From contig OX381719.1 of the NCBI GenBank assembly GCA_947462335.1, positions 66,814,808 through 66,878,807 on the forward strand: DNA of 64,000 nt, written 5' to 3'. Below are positions 39,890 to 51,371 of this stretch, piece after piece. Numbering within the stretch: the first letter of the stretch is position 1; every line of letters starts with the position of its first letter. The position numbers and the translations under genes were made by a program. The notes under the pieces are model-generated. The model was not told where the DNA came from and did not search any database. It saw nothing but the letters and a program-made list of their open reading frames with translations. This stretch comes from Harmothoe impar (lineage: Eukaryota; Annelida; Polychaeta; Phyllodocida; Polynoidae).

Positions 39890-40395
39890 CAGGGTAACTC
39901 TGTAGCTGCCTCACAGGGTAACTCTGTAGCTGCCTCACAGGGTAACTCTGTAGCTGCCTCACAGGGTAACTCTGTAGCTGCCTCACAGGGTAACTCTGTA
40001 GCTGCCTCACAGGGTACCTCTGTAGCTGCCTCACAGGGTAACTCTGTAGCTGCCTCACAGGGTAACTCTGTAGATGCCTCACAGGGTAACTCTGTAGCTG
40101 CCTCACAGGGTAACTCTGTAGATGCCTCACAGGGTAACTCTGTAGATGCCTCACAGGGTACCTCTGTAGCTGCCTCACAGGGTAACTCTGTAGCTGCCTC
40201 ACAGGGTAACTCTGTAGCTGCCTCACAGGGTACCTCTGTAGATGCCTCACAGGGTACCTCTGTAGCTGCCTCACAGGGTACCTCTGTAGCTGCCTCACAG
40301 GGTAACTCTGTAGCTGCCTCACAGGGTAACTCTGTAGCTGCCTCACAGGGTAACTCTGTAGATGCCCCCAGGGTAACTCTGTAGATGCCTCACAG
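39890..40395. repeat. 24-bp minisatellite, about 21 units, expanded only in unit B
   Basis: Unit is CAGGGTAACTCTGTAGCTGC plus CTCA, with A/C variation in GTAACT/GTACCT and GTAGCT/GTAGAT. Because 24 is a multiple of three, the minus strand reads as an open 8-residue repeat over 156 codons; this is not a gene. Unit A has a single unit near 9,172-9,210, so the whole array grew after the A/B split. Confidence 0.94.
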
Positions 40396-41720
40396 AACTG
40401 CAGCAGCAGCTGCTGACAGTTTGAGGCAGCATTTACTTTAATTACATCGGGGATTGACTAAAAAGCAGGTGCCAGCATCCGTGATGCACGCTGTAGGGAT
40501 TAAGAAGAAACACCTGTCAGCACACCTCCCTAGTTGATGTATACTTTTCTCTGTATAGCTTAAACATGACTTATCAGTATTTTCAGAAGGTGCATGAGAA
40601 TTTTCAGACTTGAATATATCATTAATGGATTTCCCTTGTACATGTAAGGAGGCCATGAATAATGGTATCAGTGATTTCGAGTGATGCAAACTAAGCAAAG
40701 GGGTGTTCAAAGATGCATCTTTTCTTCAGCTTTTACTTACCATATATTGTAGTCATCAAACACTCTCACCTTGACTAGAAAAAAGGCAGTGTTAGCAGCA
40801 CACCTGGCATGTAGGTTACATCAGGGTCTGACAGAACGGATGGATAAGATTAGCCTGCTGTAGCTGGAGGAATGAGGAGAGAGGAGAGTCAGACACCAGA
40901 GGAGTTATTGTGATTAATGTAGGGTTAAAATAGCAGATATTTGGCCGGCCTAGGTTATTTTCATGGCTCAGTCACTAACTGATGGTCATAAACAAGGTAA
41001 CAAAGATTGTAGAAGGAGGTAAGAATTATATAGGGTGCAGTTACAAAATTTGAATCTTTCAAATTTTGTCAGAAGTGCATCATTAGAAACTTCCGTTCTG
41101 AGCATTTTTAGAAAATACTGCATCACACAAGTGTCACAGTTGGGCTATCAATTGCTTTAAATTCCTTTAAATGGACCAGTGAGGACAGACCACCATGCTG
41201 TATGTGCTATGCTGGAAGTGCATCAGTGCACTACCAGTGGTTTACTGGTCCAGCAGGGACTGTGCCCACTGGGGGCATGGTTCCTATGTCTGTGTACACT
41301 TTATATATATACACAATACCATTTAGCAGCAGAGTAAAAAAACACTATATAGTCCCAGCTATCTACTCCTCACTTCATCCAGAGTGTCCATTCTGCACCA
41401 GCAAGCTTTTACCACTTTCATACTAAGGCCAGTTTTCATGAATAACCTTCAATCACTGCTGTATAGCAATGAGATAGGGTGCTATAATATAGCGCAGCCC
41501 CTGAGACCAGCCTATAGGCAATGAATCAGCTGGAACACTGTGAGCAGCACACTCCAGCTCACATCCCATATATACAGTGGCTTCAGGCTTTGGGAGTGGA
41601 TAATGATCCATATTAAAGCAAATTGCAATATATTATAAGTTAGTCATGACATCAGTTGTTTCACCCAAGATGGTCTTCATCCATGCATAACCATGGTATA
41701 GGAGGTGATGCATAAGAGCT

Positions 41721-42089
41721 ACGGCCATCGTGCAATACGGCCCAAGGACCACTTGTGCAATAACCACTGACTCAGTCACTTTAGCGTGACGCTCTGTGTT
41801 TATTTCAGGGTATTTAAAGTAAATAATTGGCAAAGAACCATGTTTGTTGACTTCGGCGATGTTTGTTAACTTTTGCAGCGTTTGTTTACTTGTGTGGAAT
41901 CGCTATTTTGAATTTCGCACAGGTCACGTGACCCTCGATGTGACCCATGGCGACCCCATAGCGACCCCCACTTCCCTTAGGAACGTGCAATACGGCCACA
42001 GCGTGCAATATGGATGAGGTTTACTGCACGCTGGCCTGGAGAACGGCCCTCCCATTGCTTTAACCTTGTGTTTCCGTATTCACCATGAA
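41721..42089. mobile_element. 369-bp non-autonomous DNA element with 9-bp target duplication, unit B only
   Basis: ATAAGAGCT flanks it on both sides (41,712-41,720 and 42,090-42,098), while unit A has a single related site near 10,525. The ends are imperfect inverted repeats: CCATCGTGCAATACGG on the left and, read inward from the right, TCATGGTGAATACGG. The word GTGCAATACGG recurs near 41,975. The interior is richer in CpG than its surroundings. An 8-9-bp target duplication fits hAT- or P-like transposition. No transposase frame. Confidence 0.75.
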
Positions 42090-42660
42090 ATAAGAGCTGT
42101 GAGCTTCCATTTAGAGGCAATTTATGTAATCCAATTTAAACCTCATCTCATGATATGAGCAGCCTATAGATCATCCTGCCACCCACTGAGATTTTCAATT
42201 TCCTGTACAGTCAGAAATAATTGCATGGAACACCAAGCATGGCATATCATAAGCTGACCCTGGGCAAGTTTTTCCTAGCTGAGCAAGGCAACTATATCCT
42301 ACCATGAATAATGAATAGCTACAATCATGTTGATGGTGTTTAAAGTTAACTCGTAACTCTAAAGTTTATGTTGCAGATTGAAACCAAATTAAATTTGCTA
42401 TGTCCTTTGTCAGCATGATGATTGAATGCAGCCTTTGTGATTTATACCAGAGGGCTGCCTTCAAGCCTCACAATGACAAAGGGCATGATACAGCAGAAGC
42501 ACTTTGAGGGTATTATAGGGTTAAACAGCTATCATGGCAAACCAGGATTATTCTCCACCTGATTACATGCTTCCTATACCATGAACAAAATGCAATCACA
42601 GGGGGCTGCTATAGAAGGGAGGAGGTATAAATAATGAAAGGGCAATCTAGTTTCCAATAT

Positions 42661-42714
42661 AATTTGCCTGCAGACTGCAAGTATATATATATACTTGCAG
42701 TCTGCAGGCAAATT
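42661..42714. repeat. Perfect 54-bp palindrome, unit B only
   Basis: The 27-base arm starting AATTTGCCTGCAGACTGCAA is followed by its exact reverse complement, with an alternating TA centre and no spacer. At the homologous place in unit A (about 11,095-11,137) only the right arm is recognisable. It can extrude as a cruciform. Confidence 0.95.
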
Positions 42715-43289
42715 TGATATTATCAACAACTTTCTATGATAGAGGGAGTATCTATTAGCTATCATGTATCTCACTTTTATTCAAAAGGGTGGCATGATGC
42801 ACCAAATGATAGAACCCACATGCTACTCACCCAAACCACGATGGTGCATCATGAGAATGACATTCACCTTTTAAGGTTTGTGTCACAGAATGAATGATCA
42901 AGATGATGCATTTACGTGGTTACTGGACATACATCACTGGCAGTCTCAATACCTGATATCCAATTCACAAATTGTCCTGGTTATTGCATTATTGTATAAC
43001 TCCATTAACTGACTTGTGGTCTCTTTCCAGGTGTGACCATGAGCTTTATGTGTAAGGAGGTATGTATTTTCTTACTATGACATTATGTCCATCTTCAAAG
43101 TAATATGTAATGCTACCAGTTTATATCAGTTTAATTCCCAATGTTTTACAAGCTATAACACTTCAAGGTTTGTTTCCTGAATAACCTTCAAATCATATCT
43201 TCACCCAAAGATCCTCCAGTTAGATACATCGTAGGAGCCGGTCACCTCATGGAGATAAAACATTCATCCTGAGGGATAAGCCTCATTAA

Positions 43290-43532
43290 CCCTTTAAGGA
43301 CGGTTGTCACTAGAAGATGACGTTTTTCAGCATGATGCACCAATGCAGCCCCTGCGATTAACTCAACAGTGCTGCATTGGTGCATCATGTTGACCCTTCA
43401 GCAGTCTCTGAACCCTGTAGGGTCAGGAAGATGTTTGAATGCAGCACTGGTAGGTTACTCACCAGTGCTGCATTCATGCATCATGAGGACCAAGGGCATG
43501 ATGCATGAATGCATTATGCCATCCTTAAAGGG
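43290..43532. mobile_element. piggyBac-like MITE (unit B copy), 243 bp
   Basis: Orthologue of the element at 11,814-12,056 with the same length and the CCCTTTAAGGA inverted ends. TTAA directly precedes the left end here. Confidence 0.55.
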
Positions 43533-46364
43533 TAAACATGACTGCTGTATACTAATGCTGTAAGGTCTTGTAATGGGGATCAGCCTGTAGGCCCAGCCCC
43601 AAAGCCATGTAATGAGCTCCAACATGATCATCACCTAGCACTATAAGCCTGATCCATAATACTTATAATCTCCAGGGTTCCTCTGTGTGGGCATGGACTT
43701 AATTAAAGGTTGAGCCCTGTATGCATATATCAGCATGGGATGTGGCAGGTATTGTCAGCATCCATACCTCATCCTAAAAATGGGGATAATGCATTTTGTT
43801 TCATCTGGGTGAAAGATTACAATTACAAAATCAGATGTGTAAAATGTAGCAAATACAAAGCGAAGCATTTTCTCTGCTGAGGCCCCCAATTTATCATCGT
43901 TTTTAATAAACATACGATGTGAGCATCGCTTAACACAATTTGTGTAACATATGTTATATATTGAAAGACCAGTCATCAGCCATCCATGAAGGGTTAAAGC
44001 CAAGTATGTACTCCAATGTAGACCTCACGTCATTCTGTGCATGGTCTATAGATCAGGCCGTCACCCTGCTGAGATATTCAATTTCCTGTGCCATCAGAAA
44101 TAACTGCATTGAATACCTAGGATGGCATATGATGACCATGGGTAACCATATAATACATCCATGAATAAAACATTGGTATCTAGAGTGTGTATTTATGGAG
44201 AATTCATTGAAGCCAGCTTTATCATTGGGATTGTATTTTAGGTGAGAGCAAACTGTTTTGTCAAAATTAAAAACTGAAGAAATAAAAGGAGGATTCACTT
44301 TAGCTGTGACATCCTAATTTGAACCATTTTCCCGGCAATATCTTATTATAAAATCTCTCCTGAAGGTTACTGCATCCTTGATTAAGGACCAGGACACCTT
44401 TAGATATCTACCATGCAGCTTTCTACTCCTTATAACATGCTTCAGAAACCAGGAATAGAATCCAATCACTATAGAGACTGTCACAGAATGGAACATATGA
44501 ATAATGCATTTGCAATCTAGTTTCCAACTGGGGCGGGGCTGATAGTTGAGTCGAATATGGATAGGTGCAGTTTCAACAGATGACATTGCCATAGAATCAC
44601 TTCATTTTGCGGCAGGCAGGATATAATAGTCATAATACTATGAGGGGAGGCTCTATCAGATGTATAGTACTCCACCCCTAAAGGAACTACTGCAGAATTA
44701 TATAAACTAGTAGCTGCCAATAGCAAAGTAATCAAAAAGATAGAAAAAAGATGGAGAAAGCGGAGTGTCAAATTCTGATACTCCCACACATTTTGGTCTT
44801 CCTTTTGTTTAGTTTGATACTTAAAGTATGGTGTGTTTAGCTTCTCTTTAAACCCCCCAATAAGGCTGTAAAGTTACTTCAATACATATAGGATACATAG
44901 TGTTTAGGCTTCCTCCTACTGTCAACTATTTTGGTTGTAAAGATGAACAGTGGTAGGACATTGGTAGTATGGACCCTCAAGAATGTACATATTGTTTCTG
45001 ATATGTATACAGGATCAATACTAAAGGCATCTGTTATAACTGGTGGTAGTTAACACTTTGTGGCAGTAGATGTCAACATGCATCATGGTGAGGAGGCCAT
45101 TAGCCGCAGCATGTTAAGTGTTTAAGTGTTTTAAGACGGCAGAATGGAGGCTGTGTCAGAGGTAGTTACCTCACACTGAGTAGGAGGTAGTTTGAGAAGG
45201 CACCTCTGGCAAGTTACAAAGGGCACCAATTGAACAATACCAAGTTAATCACTTAAACATTAAAGAAGAATGAACATATCATTTCTCTACAATAAACTGT
45301 GACAAGTTCTTACCAGAGCTTTGAGCAATACCAGGTTTATAATTGTAATGGTTACTTTAGTGGGGAACCTTTTCCAAACCTTGTAGGGGCAGTGACATAA
45401 TCAGGAGAGGGGGGGCTGCTGGTCCTAACGTCCTATATTGTGTAAATTAGGGCACATCTGGAGGACCTTTGTCTGTCTTACATAAGTCCTACCTCTCTGT
45501 GGGGTTTTCCAGTTGAACTACGACCACTGCTCTGTGCAAACACATGACTCAAGAAGTAATCATGTTGTTATCGCTATCTTCACTGACAGGTGGTGTGTAA
45601 AGAGGCTGGTAAACCGTGGTTACAACTCATTTAGTGCCATTTATCTCTCACAGAATGTCACACAACATCCAGGCAAAACACTAATGTACATAAACACAGG
45701 AAAGCAAACTCAACAGATTGCATGTTCTCATACCCAGTGACCCAGGCTACTTATAGGAAAAAGGACTTGATACCAGTAGTAATTCCCTTCCACAGGTTTT
45801 ACCTAGAAAACCAATGTTTCAAATTCCAACAGATACTGCATTTCCGAAACATGGCAGCTACATTTATGTATCCTAATGATAAAAAGGGACAGTGCATCAG
45901 AACACATATACAAGGACGATTAAAGGTTTCATATTTATATAAGCATATGTAATTTTTGAATGCAAATATGAATTGTAAGCCCTCATGTTAATATACATAC
46001 TGCCTAACGGGTCATTGCAGTCCCGCTCATTGGGATTTTAAATTTCAACTCTTGCGCGGAATAATCTTCATGAGAGCCCCTGAGTCACCTATTTCATGTA
46101 TATGTACTTCCCTTTTTGCTTGAGACAGAATATTAACTATCATGCAACATATGGCCCAAAGCGAGATGTGATTCCTCCTTCAGCGCTGCCTTATTTAAGT
46201 TGCTTTCATGACACTCCCATACATCAAATCAGTTAGATGGTGAACTTAACTCCGCATACGTCTCCTCTATTTATTACAGAAACACATTTATGTCACATGA
46301 TTAAGTGATGTATAATTATGAAAATTGACCACTTTTCTATAATTAAATCATTTATTTTTTTCAG

Positions 46365-46508
46365 CATGCTCTGGGGACCATGATTGGACTTCATCCCGGC
46401 CTCTAGAAACCTGCCAAGATGATTGTGTCCAAGACTTTCAGACAAGAACTGCAGCTTGACAATCTGGGCTTTAATTTTGAGGAGCCGAGCTACTTTGTAC
46501 GCTCTCAG
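46365..46508 (+). other. Copy B exon with translation start
   Basis: Same structure as in copy A: a T-rich tract and CAG precede 46,365, the main ATG is at 46,419 and GTAATT follows at 46,509. Two short upstream frames end before the main start. Confidence 0.6.
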
Positions 46509-48215
46509 GTAATTATTCCCTTCAATTATTCTAATTGCACATTTTAATTGCACATTCTAGTTTTAGCCTGTAATACAAAATGGGAGTTCCTCATATAATG
46601 AGAGTTATTGAAACAAAATATAGGTCAGCAGAGAGATTTTACACGGTGTAATAGTTCAAATTCAATACACAATAAAATGAAAAGTGACGTGTTGTTGTAC
46701 CTGATACAATCTGGTCACTAACTCTTTTATTTAATGTAGTAGTGCATGTCACAGAGGCTGAGTAGTCAGTATTGTGGCAGTGAATGTAACAATATCTGTA
46801 TTACCGATTATTGCTGCTTATTGACCCCTACATAAATAGTAAAGCTGGTTTATAACCTTTTATACATTTGCTGCATGCCTTCAAAACTAAAAATGTCACT
46901 TTCCTGGACAAATCTTTTATATCTGGCTAATATACTCAGGCATAGAGAGTGCACTAACAATGTGTTCTGCAGAATAAAATGGAATGCAGTCTTGAATAGC
47001 TAGGTTCATCTTTATAACAGTGGTCAGGCTCTGTGTCAAAATCATATTTCTCTAGATTATATGAACTACTTTTATGTTTCTTGTTACAACCCACATTTCA
47101 GTGGTCTCGCTGTGGGTCCTACTGCTTCGTCCTGTACCGCTTGCTGCTGGCCGGGTACTTTGTCCTGTGGCTGGTGTGGACGTGTGTGAAGGAGGCCGTT
47201 ATCTATCACCAGCACATCTTCCTCTACTTTACCACATGGGTTGCCATGGTAACTGCCCTGCATGGCACGGCTGCTGCTTTGTCTACATTTTATCACCATG
47301 TCATAAGAACACGGCCCGGCCGAAGAGGCAGTAAGTGCTTCCTTTGTCCCTCTCCAGTTTATTTTTTTATGGCACACTAAGCACTCGTAATGAGTCTGTT
47401 AAAAACAGCTATATTCTAGCAAGATAAATTGTTGTATACACTGTATATATAAGAACTGATTGTGGCTTTCATGGATAGAAAGTTTTAGGAGCAGAGAAGT
47501 AGTAAGGTACTGTTATTTATCTTCATTAAAGTTCCTTGAATCCCCGATTAAACTGTAGTGCAAGTTGAGAATTTAAAGATTGATGATAAACTATAATGAA
47601 AATACTTCTCAGTTACATCTACATGAGTTATTTAATATTGGCTATTTTCTTATTACAGGTGGTATCAGTCGTGACGTGGACTTTCCCATGAGTGTTTCAA
47701 CTGAACCAATAACTTTGAATACAGATGCAAATGGGGAAGTTACTCAAGTCAATGTTATCACTGGTGTGACCATCATTAGCCCTTGGTACATCAGGGTCAC
47801 ATGGTTGCTGTACAACATAGCACTCACAGGGAGTGCACTTCTTACACTACTCTACTGGCCTCTGGTGTATGACGGCAATATCACGGATACTAAACTCTGC
47901 AATAACGCCCTGAATACACTGATACTAATACTGGATATCATGATGTCTCGGACACCTGTGAGGGTACTACATGCAGTGTATGGAGCGACTTTCTGTTTTG
48001 TTTATGTCATTTTTAATATTTTGTACTGTCTCTATGGAAGGGACCAATCAGAAGGCCCCATTTATTCAGTGCTGGACTGGAGGAGTAAGCCAATGCTGCC
48101 CTCTGCAGGTGTGTGTGTGGTACTGGTGGTGGTGGTACCCATGATGCAGTTTGGCTGGTACCTGTTGTATCAGCTGAGGTTGTACTTGTGGAGGAGATAC
48201 GGCCAGATCGGATAA
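46419..48215 (+). CDS. Rolling stone-like membrane protein, copy B (3 coding exons)
   Basis: The spliced CDS is 46,419-46,508, 47,102-47,330 and 47,659-48,215, with GT-AG junctions at the same phases as copy A, giving 291 residues. It lacks both decoy exon units and the intronic MITE. Differences from copy A are few and conservative, including Phe50, Thr57, Ala87 and Gly215. Open frame and splice signals are fully preserved, which suggests a functional protein. No AATAAA is evident in the short interval before copy C begins, so transcripts from this promoter may run into copy C and could alternatively splice exon 1 to exon 2 of copy C. Confidence 0.8.
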
Positions 48216-48310
48216 CTACAATACACAAGGTACGGACAGATTGGGTAACTACAATACACATGATACGGCCAGATTGGGTAACTACAATACACATGATACG
48301 GCCAGATTGG
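48195..48310 (+). repeat. Minisatellite at the end of copy B
   Basis: About four units of 31-32 bp sharing ACGGCCAGATTGGGTAACTA, starting on the last codons of the gene as in copy A. The last unit is cut by the duplication junction at 48,310/48,311. Confidence 0.85.
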
Positions 48311-50004
48311 TACGCTCTCAGGTAATTATTCCCTTCAATTATTCTAATTGCACATTTTAATTGCACATTCTAGTTTTAGCCTGTAATACAAAATGGGAGT
48401 TCCTCATATAATGAGAGTTATTGAAACAAAATATAGGTCAGCAGAGAGATTTTACACGGTGTAATAGTTCAAATTCAATACACAATAAAATGAAAAGTGA
48501 CGTGTTGTTGTACCTGATACAATCTGGTCACTAACTCTTTTATTTAATGTAGTAGTGCATGTCACAGAGGCTGAGTAGTCAGTATTGTGGCAGTGAATGT
48601 AACAATATCTGTATTACCGATTATTGCTGCTTATTGACCCCTACATAAATAGTAAAGCTGGTTTATAACCTTTTATACATTTGCTGCATGCCTTCAAAAC
48701 TAAAAATGTCACTTTCCTGGACAAATCTTTTATATCTGGCTAATATACTCAGGCATAGAGAGTGCACTAACAATGTGTTCTGCAGAATAAAATGGAATGC
48801 AGTCTTGAATAGCTAGGTTCATCTTTATAACAGTGGTCAGGCTCTGTGTCAAAATCATATTTCTCTAGATTATATGAACTACTTTTATGTTTCTTGTTAC
48901 AACCCACATTTCAGTGGTCTCGCTGTGGGTCCTACTGCTTCGTCCTGTACCGCTTGCTGTTGGCGGGATACTTTGTCCTGTGGCTGGTGTGGACGTGTGT
49001 GAAGGAGGCCGTTATCTATCACCAGCACATCTTCCTCTACTTTACCACATGGGTTGCCATGGTAACTGCCCTGCATGGCACGGCTGCTGCTTTGTCTACA
49101 TTTTATCACCATGTCATAAGAACACGGCCCGGCCGAAGAGGCAGTAAGTGCTTCCTTTGTCCCTCTCCAGTTTATTTTTTTATGGCACACTAAGCACTCG
49201 TAATGAGTCTGTTAAAAACAGCTATATTCTAGCAAGATAAATTGTTGTATACACTGTATATATAAGAACTGATTGTGGCTTTCATGGATAGAAAGTTTTA
49301 GGAGCAGAGAAGTAGTAAGGTACTGTTATTTATCTTCATTAAAGTTCCTTGAATCCCCGACTAAACTGTAGTGCAAGTTGAGAATTTAAAGATTGATGAT
49401 AAACTATAATGAAAATACTTCTCAGTTACATCTACATGAGTTATTTAATATTGGCTATTTTCTTATTACAGGTGGTATCAGTCGTGACGTGGACTTTCCC
49501 ATGAGTGTTTCAACTGAACCAATAACTTTGAATACAGATGCAAATGGGGAAGTTACTCAAGTCAATGTTATCACTGGTGTGACCATCATTAGCCCTTGGT
49601 ACATCAGGGTCACATGGTTGCTGTACAACATAGCACTCACAGGGAGTGCACTTCTTACACTACTCTACTGGCCTCTGGTGTATGACGGCAATATCACGGA
49701 TACTAAACTCTGCAATAACGCCCTGAATACACTGATACTAATACTGGATATCATGATGTCTCGGACACCTGTGAGGGTACTACATGCTGTGTATGCAGCT
49801 ACTTTCTGTTTTGTTTATGTCATTTTTAATGTTTTGTACTGTCTCTATGGAAGGGACCAATCAGAAGGCCCCATTTATTCAGTGCTGGACTGGAGGAGTA
49901 AGCCAATGCTGCCCTCTGCAGGTGTGTGTGTGGTACTGGTGGTGGTGGTACCCATGATGCAGTTTGGCTGGTACCTGCTGTATCAGCTGAGGTTGTACTT
50001 GTAG
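48311..50004 (+). pseudogene. Rolling stone-like copy C: exons 2 and 3 only, no start exon
   Basis: Exon 2 is 48,915-49,143 and exon 3 is 49,472-50,004. Only the last 11 bases of exon 1 with its GTAATT donor survive at 48,311-48,321, so copy C has no start codon of its own in the canonical position. Exon 3 ends early: the codon for Trp284 is TAG, removing the last 8 residues; all six hydrophobic segments remain. Either it is an incipient pseudogene or it serves as an alternative 3' cassette for copy B through splicing from exon 1 at 46,508 to 48,915. The splice acceptors and frames are intact, which leaves the second option open. It owns the only good AATAAA after both copies. Confidence 0.75.
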
Positions 50005-50006
50005 AG

Positions 50007-50222
50007 GAGATACGGCCAGATCGGATAACTACAATACACAAGGTACGGACAGATTGGGTAACTACAAGACGCAAGATAAGGGCAGATTGGATAACTACAA
50101 GAGACAAGGTACGGGTAGATTGAATAACTACAAGAGACAAGATACGGGCAGATTGGGTAACTACAAGACACAAGGTACGGGTAGATTGAATAACCTGGAG
50201 AGACAAGATATGGCCAGATAGT
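50007..50222 (+). repeat. Minisatellite downstream of copy C
   Basis: About six to seven units of 31-32 bp of the GATACGGGCAGATTGGGTAA type with more sequence variety (GGGTAGATTGAATAAC forms) than after copies A and B. Confidence 0.85.
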
Positions 50223-50669
50223 TATTGAGGACCAGAGAATTTAACACATGGATTAACATTACATCTAACTGTAAAACCTTTTAAGTTGATAAATCCTAGT
50301 GCTGTTTGTATCCTCAATGTCTGATCTCGAGATTTTATTGCACTTGTGAAAGTTGAATATATTAATAGGGTTGAGGGACCATGACCACAGATTATATATT
50401 TATACCAGATATGTATCAGCCAAGGCCAGTGTGATCTGACAATAGCAGACAATCATACACAGCTCATGTTTGCTATGGAGATTTGTTATTTAATATGTAT
50501 TAATATGTAGCTGGGAATGTTACCAGTCCATGCACCTTACATATCTTTAATCTTTGAAGTTGACAAACTACTGAGAACTGTCAAGTGTTCTCAAAAGTCA
50601 ATGGAGATTCAGACTCTATGACAATTACTTCATTACCTCTGGAAACCAACAGGTAATAAAATGTTCTGA

Positions 50670-50675
50670 AATAAA
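50670..50675 (+). promoter_or_regulatory. Polyadenylation signal AATAAA serving copies B/C
   Basis: Orthologous to the signal after copy A, with the same GT-rich downstream stretch. It is the first such signal I find downstream of copy B. Confidence 0.55.
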
Positions 50676-50689
50676 TAATGTGTGTTTTA

Positions 50690-51371
50690 TTTGATGTTTT
50701 GTCATTTATTACTGATTGAAGATACACATAGTGTAATGTATCCAGTTTTCTTTTATTGACTATATGAGATGTTCGAGACCATTATGATGATATATGAAAT
50801 AATGTCATTCATTTATTCTCATATTCTGAAAAGGTACAGTATTTAAAAAATCATCTCATGAATTAAGTGTTCCACTTCAGGATTTCTAATTCCTCATTAC
50901 TCTCTCCTTGTCCTGCTTGAGCCAAGTATCATAATAATGCTTTGATCACCCTAGATTGAGGGGTTAAGCTCGCACTACAGAGATTTGGAAAGATGGGATG
51001 ATCTAGCTGAATGATTAGAATCTGAGATCATAAAGCTTGGGAGTAATGTATTCATGGTGAATTACCATTTACATATAATGAGAGAGGCAGGTCAACAGTA
51101 ATGTTGATGTACAGGTCATCCTTTGGCATTAAAGAGATAAAGCATGAATTAATGATATTCATGTCAGGACATGCATCTATGAATATATATAGCTGCAGTA
51201 TATATACTGGTTCCTTTCTTAACCGCTTTTGATTCTTTCCGATAAATTATTGAAATTGATATCACAGTATGACAATGTGGCCTTATAATATTTCCTATAA
51301 CAACCAACCTGGTATAATTTGTCTGGTTTGAATTCAATAACTCATTGCCAGATCACTGACAGAATAAATGT
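50690..51371. other. Unit B 3' flank, non-coding
   Basis: Matches 17,850-18,438 and 19,419-19,511 of unit A, lacking the 980-bp insertion between them. No gene is visible. Confidence 0.7.

Larger units (their letters stand above)
40396..46364. repeat. Unit B, non-coding DNA upstream of gene copy B
   Basis: Close match to about 9,210-14,987 of unit A. It holds the 369-bp insertion, the 54-bp palindrome and the second copy of the 243-bp MITE listed separately. Unit B lacks about 140 bp present in A at 11,180-11,340. No gene is supported: the only long frame seen in A is broken here. Confidence 0.75.
46498..50123. repeat. 1,813-bp tandem duplication spanning end of exon 1 through the 3' minisatellite
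   Basis: Sequence 46,498-48,310 is repeated from 48,311 with a constant offset of 1,813 bases (for example 47,580 with 49,393). The left breakpoint is 11 bases inside the end of exon 1 and the right one is inside the AGATTGG word of the minisatellite. The two copies are almost identical in introns as well as exons, so the event is recent. Confidence 0.94.

Noticed and set aside
39876..40346. 156-codon minus-strand frame with an 8-residue repeat
   Set aside because: Translation of the 24-bp array that is absent from unit A; no start context, domain or conservation.
47033..47380. Plus-strand 115-codon frame and minus-strand 97-codon frame over exon 2
   Set aside because: The first is exon 2 with intron read-through on both sides, and the second is its antisense shadow; the spliced model explains both.
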